Assembly (NCBI GenBank): GCA_964490895.1
Contig: CAZBEI010000046.1
Span: 1 to 56,004 of the forward strand
Reading direction: 5' to 3'
DNA from: JACRAO01 sp964490895
GTDB lineage: Bacteria > Bdellovibrionota > UBA1018
DNA length: 56,004 bases
In this document: piece after piece, positions 50,426 to 56,004 of the stretch
How the letters are laid out: every line of letters begins with the position of its first letter
Position numbering within the stretch: the first letter of the stretch is position 1
Notes under the pieces: model-generated
Told to the model about the DNA's origin: nothing
Seen by the model: only the letters and a program-made list of their open reading frames with translations
Databases searched by the model: none
Translations under genes and position numbers: made by a program

Positions 50426-51850
50426 CTATCGTTTAATGTCTAAAATCGTTTTGAGCATTTCGTCTGCCACTTGAATCACTTTTGCCGAGGCCCCAAAAGC
50501 ATGTTGGTATTGCAGCAGGTTTGTGGTTTCCTCGTCTATGGAAACACCCGCAATCTGTTCTCTGATTTTTCCAAGTTGACTTTGAATGTCTTTTTGCTGA
50601 TTTAAACCAGCCATTGTTTTGGCTCGCGCAACACCCACTTCGCTCACAATCGAATTATAAAAATCATCAACGGTCGACTTGCCGCCATTCATTAAATTTA
50701 AATTTTGAATTCCAGAAATCGCTATGGCGATCCGATTGTCCCCAGGAGAACCCGGTTCCGCTGCTGTTGCAATATAGTTCACATTAGATCTGACAGGATC
50801 TGACAACTCAATGGCCTCTGCCGCAGAGGCTCTGCTTTGAAGAGAAATCGGTTTAAAAAAATCGATCCCCTGTGATCCCTCTCGCGTAAAGCCTTGTCTG
50901 TGAATTTCGTTCACACTCTCTGTCACTGCATAGGCCAGTTCGTCTAATCGATTCAAAATCGTAGATAAGGTTTGGTCCCTGACCTCAAACAGGGCTCCCA
51001 TTTTTCCACCTGAGATTTGGTGAGTGAGCACCAAGCGCCCAGAAGCTCTTGAGAGCACATCCACAGCGCCCTCTGGCTTTCCCCTGTCATCGGCCTCAGT
51101 GCGTGCCGTGGTAAATTTTTGGACATCGCCACCTACCACCAAAGGCCCAATGCCTTTGATGTCCACGACATAGTTGCCTTCTTTGTCTTCGTACATGGAC
51201 AAATTTAAAAAGGCTCCTAATTTTTTAAGTGTTTGATCCCTTTGATCTAAGAGATCATTGGGAGAGGCTCCGGTCACGGACAGGGCTTTAATTTTTATAT
51301 TTAAATCTTTTAATGTCTGTGCAAGCGAATTGATCTCGCTCACCTGTCCCTCTAAGCGAGCATCAATGTGTTTTCGGACATCTTCGACATCTTTGCGTAA
51401 ACGATGAAAGTCATTGACGAGAGCTTGAGAGGCCTCTCTCACTGATTGCCGAATGGCCTCGCTGTTTGGATCATTTGAGAGTTTTCGAAATTCATTAAAA
51501 AATCGCGCCATGAGACGATTGAGACCTTCGCCTCCCATTTCATTAAAAACATCTTCGGCTTGCTTTAAAACCAGTTCTTTTTCTTCGAAATGAGAAAGAT
51601 CACGATTCGTATTTCGAATTTGTTTTTCAATATAACCGTCATTTAAGCGCTCAACACGAGAAATGAGCGTCCCACTTCCAAGCATGGCTTTCGGCCCATG
51701 GTTCCGAGGCACATCAGGAGTTTGCAAAACTCTTTGGCGAGAGTATCCCTCCACATTGGCGTTGGCAATATTGTGGCCAGCAGTAGAAATCCCTGCTTTT
51801 GCAGCATACAAACCGCTTTTTCCAATCTGCATGACATCTGGAATGGCCAC
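50426..51850 (-). CDS. flgK: Flagellar hook-associated protein FlgK (HAP1)
   Basis: 474 aa. The N-terminal rod/hook helix is GLYAAKAGISTAGHNIANAN and the C-terminal helix ends with NLLQYQHAFGASAKVIQVAD. It caps the hook before filament growth. It directly adjoins flgN with no gap (stop/ATG at 51850/51851). Confidence 0.95.
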   Translation of the reverse strand: MAIPDVMQIGKSGLYAAKAGISTAGHNIANANVEGYSRQRVLQTPDVPRNHGPKAMLGSGTLISRVERLNDGYIEKQIRNTNRDLSHFEEKELVLKQAEDVFNEMGGEGLNRLMARFFNEFRKLSNDPNSEAIRQSVREASQALVNDFHRLRKDVEDVRKHIDARLEGQVSEINSLAQTLKDLNIKIKALSVTGASPNDLLDQRDQTLKKLGAFLNLSMYEDKEGNYVVDIKGIGPLVVGGDVQKFTTARTEADDRGKPEGAVDVLSRASGRLVLTHQISGGKMGALFEVRDQTLSTILNRLDELAYAVTESVNEIHRQGFTREGSQGIDFFKPISLQSRASAAEAIELSDPVRSNVNYIATAAEPGSPGDNRIAIAISGIQNLNLMNGGKSTVDDFYNSIVSEVGVARAKTMAGLNQQKDIQSQLGKIREQIAGVSIDEETTNLLQYQHAFGASAKVIQVADEMLKTILDIKR

Positions 51851-52363
51851 TTACACCTCTTTTGATAAAAGCTTCGAACTCACCGTACTCGAAACGCTTT
51901 GACCTTGAGCTGAGTAAACACTGCTGTTGGGAGAGCCCTCACTCAAGATATTTTTTTTCATATTTTCTACATGTTCGAGGGAGGCTTCTACCAATAAAGC
52001 ATTGCTTCGATTTTGTTCTTGAATTCTCTGAATGAGAAAGGTGAGAGCATTGTAAGCACTTCGCAAATCTTCCGCTTTTTTTAAATCTGTGCCTTGAACC
52101 TCTATAATGATTTTTGACAACGTGAGACCACGTAACGGGTACTTCCATTGGATCGCCAAATCTCCAGTGAGTTTGAGGCGCTTGGCCTCCTCATGTCTGA
52201 TGGCCTCAATCAGAGCTTCTTTTGCACTTACGATTTCCTCAATATGAGGAACATGCGCTTCTATGAGAGCTTGTTTTTCTGCTCTCACTTTTTCGAGAAG
52301 CTGACGGTGCAATAAAATAAGTTTTTGTATAACTTGCGAAATTTGATCAATACTTTTTTCCAT
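51851..52363 (-). CDS. flgN: Flagellar export chaperone FlgN
   Basis: 170 aa, all-helical. It begins with SIDQISQVIQKLILLHRQLL and has the charged helices typical of FlgN. It chaperones FlgK and FlgL, which are encoded next to it. Assignment rests on position plus helical pattern. Confidence 0.8.
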   Translation of the reverse strand: MEKSIDQISQVIQKLILLHRQLLEKVRAEKQALIEAHVPHIEEIVSAKEALIEAIRHEEAKRLKLTGDLAIQWKYPLRGLTLSKIIIEVQGTDLKKAEDLRSAYNALTFLIQRIQEQNRSNALLVEASLEHVENMKKNILSEGSPNSSVYSAQGQSVSSTVSSKLLSKEV

Positions 52364-52405
52364 ACCGCAATCCTCCTGATCGCTCTGGAATTGACTTAGA
52401 AAAGC

Positions 52406-52717
52406 CTAACCTAAATCCTTGGTCTGTAAATGCTCTTCTACCAATCGCTCTGCCACAGCCTCGTGATCTACTTTATATTTTCCTTCTGCAATTCGTTTTT
52501 TCAATTCTGCTATTTTTTTCTCTCTGATATCTGGGGCAGCTGTTGCAACTTCCTTTGCTTTTGCAAATTCTTTTGCCCGATTAGAAATATTCGCGTCTCC
52601 CCCCTCGTCGATAGTTTGTTTTTTTGTTTTCTGCGCACGAGAGGATCGCTCTGTCTTTGAAGCATCCGAAACTTCTGTGTTTTGAATGGGGTTACTCCCT
52701 GTGGGGCTAACTTTCAT
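52406..52717 (-). CDS. flgM: Anti-sigma factor FlgM
   Basis: 103 aa. The C-terminal half (ISNRAKEFAKAKEVA, REKKIAELKKRIAEGKYKVD, AVAERLVEEHL) matches the sigma28-binding part of FlgM; the N-terminus is disordered. It holds sigma28 until the hook-basal body is complete, when it is exported. It lies in the middle of the flagellar operon. Confidence 0.85.
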   Translation of the reverse strand: MKVSPTGSNPIQNTEVSDASKTERSSRAQKTKKQTIDEGGDANISNRAKEFAKAKEVATAAPDIREKKIAELKKRIAEGKYKVDHEAVAERLVEEHLQTKDLG

Positions 52718-52726
52718 GAAATCCTC

Positions 52727-53182
52727 CTACTTTTTAGTGTATCGACTTGCTTGAAGATACGCAATGATAGGCTCCTTCAAACCTAGCCCCTTTCCTTGAG
52801 AGGCCTTTTGGGCTAGTTCTGAATCTAACATACCTCGATAAATTTCAGTAGCTGGTGATTCTAAGTCCATGTCATTTTTAGGCACCGTTTGACGCATCAC
52901 TTTCATCAAATAATCGACAAACATAGCTTCCATACCCTCTGCTGCCTTGAGCACTTCTGGATCTACTTTAGAATAATCAATATCTGGCACCCGCTTAGAG
53001 GGAGTGATCGGTGCTGTCAAAGCATTGGCACTAAAGTTTCTAGAGGTATTACCAGAAGTGTTACCAGAAGTGTTAAAGGAGGAGGAGAGAGACGTGCCTC
53101 GGGCGATGGGCTCAGTCATCTCCTCCTCCTCTTCCAATAAAAGAGGTTGTTCCGTTTCGCTTCCATGCTTTTGCGGGATCAA
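52727..53182 (-). CDS. flgJ: Rod-binding protein FlgJ, N-terminal domain only
   Basis: 151 aa from TTG 53182, or 130 aa from ATG 53119, which sits directly after a GAGGAGGAGG ribosome-binding site and is the better start. AAEGMEAMFVDYLMKVMRQ, MLDSELAQKASQGKG and GLKEPII are the rod-cap domain. The muramidase domain is missing, as in many deltaproteobacteria. The region around residues 37-49 carries a repeated NTSG. Located between flgI and flgM. Confidence 0.82.
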   Translation of the reverse strand: MIPQKHGSETEQPLLLEEEEEMTEPIARGTSLSSSFNTSGNTSGNTSRNFSANALTAPITPSKRVPDIDYSKVDPEVLKAAEGMEAMFVDYLMKVMRQTVPKNDMDLESPATEIYRGMLDSELAQKASQGKGLGLKEPIIAYLQASRYTKK

Positions 53183-53297
53183 TCAACACGGCAAAAACCC
53201 ACCATCCTAGCAGGCCATTTGTCTGTCTCTTGTTTCCTGGATTTGAAAACATTTCCCCTGCGTCTTCCCTGACGCCAGAGCAACCTCCATGGAACAT

Positions 53298-54347
53298 TTA
53301 CATCATCTCCAATTCTGCCTGAAGTGCACCCACGTGCTTTAAAGTTTGAAAAATCGCCGTCAAGTCCTTCGGCTGCACTCCAAGGGCATTCAAAGCTTTT
53401 ACTAGATCCGAAACATTGGCCCCTTTGAGTTCGAAAACTCTTTCTGGTTTGAGGGTTCCTTTTTTGTCTTTAGCGTCTTTTGACTCTGAGGATCCTTTTA
53501 TTTCGATCGAAAGATCTCCATGTGCTACTGCGACAGGCATAATTTGAATGTGATCTCCCATCACCACAGTTCCTGTGCGCTCATTCAAAACCACTTTGGC
53601 TTTGCTATCAATGTTGATCTGAATATTTTCTAACCGCGCCAAAAGCTCGACCGAACTCCCATCGTAGTTGGGAGGAACAACGACATCGATGGTCCCACTG
53701 TCTCTGGCCGAAGCATATTTTGCGCCGAGCTCTGCGTTAATAAGAGCCGAAGCTCTAGCTGCAGTTGTAAAATCGGGATGATGTAGGGAGAGCCTAAAAT
53801 TCTTTTTATTTGCAAAATTAATTTCGACATCACGTTCAATCGTTGCCCCGCCCACCACTCGACCTACTGTTGGAAAGTTTTTGCCGGTTCCATCGGCCAT
53901 AGCACCCAAACTCACGGGTCCTTGAGCGACCGCATAGACATTCTGATCTCCAGCTCTGAGTGGAGTCACTAAAAGTATGCCTCCCTCTAAACTGGCCGAG
54001 TCTCCAATCGAACTCGCTGTCACATCAATAGTATTCCCCACGCGGGCAAAGGCTGGGAGTTTTGCAGTCACAATCACCGCGGCCGCATTTTTAGATTTTA
54101 CATTGGCGTTTTGTTGCATGTCTAATCCGAGTTTCCCAAAAAGTCTTCCAAGAGATTGGCCCGTCACATCGGTGCTGGAGTCCCCTGTGCCTTTGAGGCC
54201 CACCACAATGCCATATCCAATTAAAATATTTTCTCTCACTCCTTTGACGGTTGCGATGTCTTTGAGGCGAGAGGCAGAGCTGAGTGTGCTCATTAAAAAA
54301 AATAAGACTGCACTTGCTTTAACGTAAAACTTCGAGTCGATATTCAT
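53298..54347 (-). CDS. flgI: Flagellar P-ring protein FlgI
   Basis: 349 aa with a Sec signal peptide (KASAVLFFLMSTLSSAS). GYGIVVGLKGTGDSS, LVTPLRAGDQNVYAVAQGP and DLVKALNALGVQPKDL are conserved P-ring motifs. It forms the periplasmic ring around the rod. The 5' part overlaps flgH by 29 bp. Confidence 0.96.
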   Translation of the reverse strand: MNIDSKFYVKASAVLFFLMSTLSSASRLKDIATVKGVRENILIGYGIVVGLKGTGDSSTDVTGQSLGRLFGKLGLDMQQNANVKSKNAAAVIVTAKLPAFARVGNTIDVTASSIGDSASLEGGILLVTPLRAGDQNVYAVAQGPVSLGAMADGTGKNFPTVGRVVGGATIERDVEINFANKKNFRLSLHHPDFTTAARASALINAELGAKYASARDSGTIDVVVPPNYDGSSVELLARLENIQINIDSKAKVVLNERTGTVVMGDHIQIMPVAVAHGDLSIEIKGSSESKDAKDKKGTLKPERVFELKGANVSDLVKALNALGVQPKDLTAIFQTLKHVGALQAELEMM

Positions 54348-55287
54348 ATAACCTTCCTGAATTTAAAGTATCTTCTTCCGAAATATCTGTGCCCTTAACT
54401 ACAGCCAATACAGTGAGAACCCTTGGATTGTTGTGATAGCGAATTTTTTTAGTTCCCTTGATTTTATAATTTCCATTTGGAAATCTTTCGACTATTTCAG
54501 CCAAAATTTGCTCCCCGGCGTTGAGTTCTACGGATTTAGAAACATCGATGTCCGCAAGTGTGGCCTTGGGGATGGAGATCTCCTCCTCCTCTACTGGTTT
54601 TTTTTCTGTGCCTGCTGCTGCCGGCGCACGCACTTCTTTTTTTTCTGGAGGCTTTTCGCCAGCTTTTGCAGTGGGATCAGGGTGCCCTAGTGCTTTCGCT
54701 CTCAGGCGATCTTGCGCAAGACCTAATTCCACTTCTTTTTCTTCGGGTGTCAGTGTTCTTGAAATTTCGGACACCGTGTCTTGGACAATGTCTTTTTCTA
54801 CTTGTATGGTCACGATATCCCCAGGGCCTCGGACTTTGTTCTTTGTAAAGAAGAAATTGGTCTGCCCATCTGGTGCCCAAAGAGAACCTTCTCGAGGAGA
54901 GTCGTCCCAAAAATCGAATTTTGTGACACGGGTGTCTTTTTTATTGGGCTGGAGGCGATTGGGGGGCGCCTCATTTGGCTCTTCCCTGTTTCGGTGGACA
55001 TCTCTTTGATTGGCATCCGCCTGGTCTGGCGAAATCCAAGTCGAAAGATTTTCATCATAGGCAGGCCGCATCGCTGCGGGCGATCTCTCGGTGTGACCCA
55101 CGACGTCTTCTTGATGGACACTCATAGTCAGCATTTCTTGTTCAGTCCATCGGCCACCAATGGTGGACGAAGACATGGGAGCGTTTTCTGAGTCATCAAA
55201 ATCTTTTCTCAATCCTCCCCCCAATATTTTTGAGCATCCGGAGCAAAAAAATAAAATTAATAATAGAGCGCGTGCATCTCTTGTCAT
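54319..55287 (-). CDS. flgH: Flagellar L-ring protein FlgH, enlarged
   Basis: 322 aa versus about 230 in E. coli. A lipobox-like FFCSGC (Cys18) supports a lipoprotein. The core begins with GSLWAPDGQTNFFF and GDIVTIQV and ends with GNYKIKGTKKIRYHNN and LNSGRLYEYRL. Two insertions are unusual: a long N-terminal region (about 25-125, Asn/Asp/Pro-rich) and an Ala/Pro/Lys/Glu stretch (about 185-235). The ring is in the outer membrane. Overlaps flgI by 29 bp and flgA by 4 bp. Confidence 0.88.
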   Translation of the reverse strand: MTRDARALLLILFFCSGCSKILGGGLRKDFDDSENAPMSSSTIGGRWTEQEMLTMSVHQEDVVGHTERSPAAMRPAYDENLSTWISPDQADANQRDVHRNREEPNEAPPNRLQPNKKDTRVTKFDFWDDSPREGSLWAPDGQTNFFFTKNKVRGPGDIVTIQVEKDIVQDTVSEISRTLTPEEKEVELGLAQDRLRAKALGHPDPTAKAGEKPPEKKEVRAPAAAGTEKKPVEEEEISIPKATLADIDVSKSVELNAGEQILAEIVERFPNGNYKIKGTKKIRYHNNPRVLTVLAVVKGTDISEEDTLNSGRLYEYRLEVLR

Positions 55288-55745
55288 AATTTGACCTCAA
55301 CGCTTTTGTCTTCTAACAAAACTCCAACAAGGACTCTTTTTGTTTTTCCAGTCATGACATGCACGGAACCATGCACATAAGCGGGTTCCTCAGCTGTTGC
55401 ACTTGTACTCAAAGCAACACCACCCGAAATCAGTCTCACTTGTACCCTCTCTCCTCTTTTGATGTCCGGAATTTTTTGCACTCCTGACAGGAGCGCAAAC
55501 TGTCCTTCTAAAATACTTTGTCTGGCTTCTAATTGTGAAAGATTGATTTCTTTAGGCAAAAGATCTGTGCGAACTTCTTTGGCCCACCCCTGCGAGACAT
55601 CCACCTCTTGAAGTTTAAAAAACTCTGGGATGAGTTTTTCTCCGGGATAAATCCGCTTGAGCGCAACCCAAGCTGTAGCGCGCTCTTCTGCCGCAAATAC
55701 ACACAGGTCAACACAGAAAAAACACACTAAAAAAAATAATCTCAT
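55284..55745 (-). CDS. flgA: P-ring assembly chaperone FlgA
   Basis: 153 aa with signal peptide (FFLVCFFCVDLCVFAA). The SAF-like portion (VALKRIYPGEKLIPEFFKL) and VQVRLISGGVALST match FlgA, which helps P-ring assembly in the periplasm. It is shorter than the E. coli protein and represents the C-terminal domain mainly. ATGA overlap with flgG. Confidence 0.85.
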   Translation of the reverse strand: MRLFFLVCFFCVDLCVFAAEERATAWVALKRIYPGEKLIPEFFKLQEVDVSQGWAKEVRTDLLPKEINLSQLEARQSILEGQFALLSGVQKIPDIKRGERVQVRLISGGVALSTSATAEEPAYVHGSVHVMTGKTKRVLVGVLLEDKSVEVKL

Positions 55746-56004
55746 TTTATATTCGCAGTAGCCCCCAACATTTGATCCGCAGCACCCATGACCTTTGTGT
55801 TCATCTCGTAAGCCCTCTGCGCGGTGATCATGTCCACCATGCTGTTGGCGACATTCACATTAGACCCTTCTAAAGCCCCCTGTTGGATCACTCCGAGTCC
55901 ATTTTCGCCCGGAATTCCTTGAAGGGGTGCTCCACTTGCGAGAGTGGGTTTATAAATGCCCTCTCCTTTTGCGTCTAAACCCTGTTCATTTTGAAATGTG
56001 ACCA
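55742..56004 (-). CDS. flgG: Flagellar distal-rod protein FlgG, C-terminal part
   Basis: The window closes inside this gene; the visible 87 codons end with ALEGSNVNVANSMVDMITAQ and RAYEMNTKVMGAADQMLGA, the C-terminal signature of rod/hook proteins, with EGSNVNV typical of FlgG. The stop codon overlaps flgA as ATGA. The start lies beyond the window. Confidence 0.93.
   Translation of the reverse strand, partial: VTFQNEQGLDAKGEGIYKPTLASGAPLQGIPGENGLGVIQQGALEGSNVNVANSMVDMITAQRAYEMNTKVMGAADQMLGATANIK

Overview
The window looks like a chromosomal segment of a motile, Gram-negative, predatory-type or environmental bacterium, most likely in or near the Bdellovibrionota (formerly Deltaproteobacteria). 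The clues are an MglA-type polarity GTPase translationally coupled to a TraR/DksA-type regulator, a second TraR/DksA paralogue nearby, FliW/CsrA downstream of flgKL, P- and L-ring flagellar genes (Gram-negative), BamD, several secreted enzymes, and an A+T-leaning base composition. This taxonomic placement is inference. No rRNA or tRNA gene was recognised.

Layout. 1-4.0 kb: the tail of greA, a 97-bp MITE-like inverted repeat, a DUF4143 ATPase and recG. 4.0-7.8 kb: a secreted small protein, then a tightly overlapping four-gene cluster (AurF-like di-iron protein, epoxide-hydrolase-like alpha/beta hydrolase, M24-fold protein, SDR). 7.8-12.6 kb: a defence and toxin-antitoxin island with a truncated relE, hipBA, a second DUF4143 ATPase behind a large palindrome, thyX, and mntA/hepT. 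12.6-16.5 kb: an HD-GYP protein and a three-gene ABC-2 exporter. 16.4-18.5 kb: a parAB operon carrying three copies of a GC-rich 16-bp palindrome, two of them inside the parA coding sequence. 18.5-25.1 kb: typA, a wrecked fourth DUF4143 gene, a PIN toxin with a downstream partner, dinB, an FAD enzyme and a secreted HExxH protein. 25.2-32.6 kb: metabolic and housekeeping genes (saccharopine-dehydrogenase-like reductase, GNAT, RNA ligase, crcB, ABC-F, exported GNAT, desaturase). 32.6-39.1 kb: a large secreted Q/G-rich protein, a cold-shock protein, an M20 peptidase-like protein with an altered catalytic motif, and a TPR/BatE-like/bamD/TPR run. 39.1-44.2 kb: two TraR/DksA genes separated by a third DUF4143 ATPase, then mglA-recR-dnaX in one overlapping operon. 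44.2-48.5 kb: a small membrane protein, an MscS fragment, ogt, a GT87-like membrane protein, a lipoprotein esterase and a Phd/PIN module. 48.5-56.0 kb: a flagellar operon read leftward, flgG-flgA-flgH-flgI-flgJ-flgM-flgN-flgK-flgL-csrA-fliW.

The most notable points are: (1) the candidate non-canonical parS cluster embedded in and upstream of parA; (2) three intact DUF4143-type ATPases plus one decayed relative, each intact gene with an inverted repeat at its promoter or start; (3) five toxin-antitoxin-type loci, one with a stepwise repeat between antitoxin and toxin; (4) two exported proteins with unusual enzyme folds (GNAT and HExxH) that could be effectors.

All functional calls rest on motif recognition by eye. 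No database search was run.
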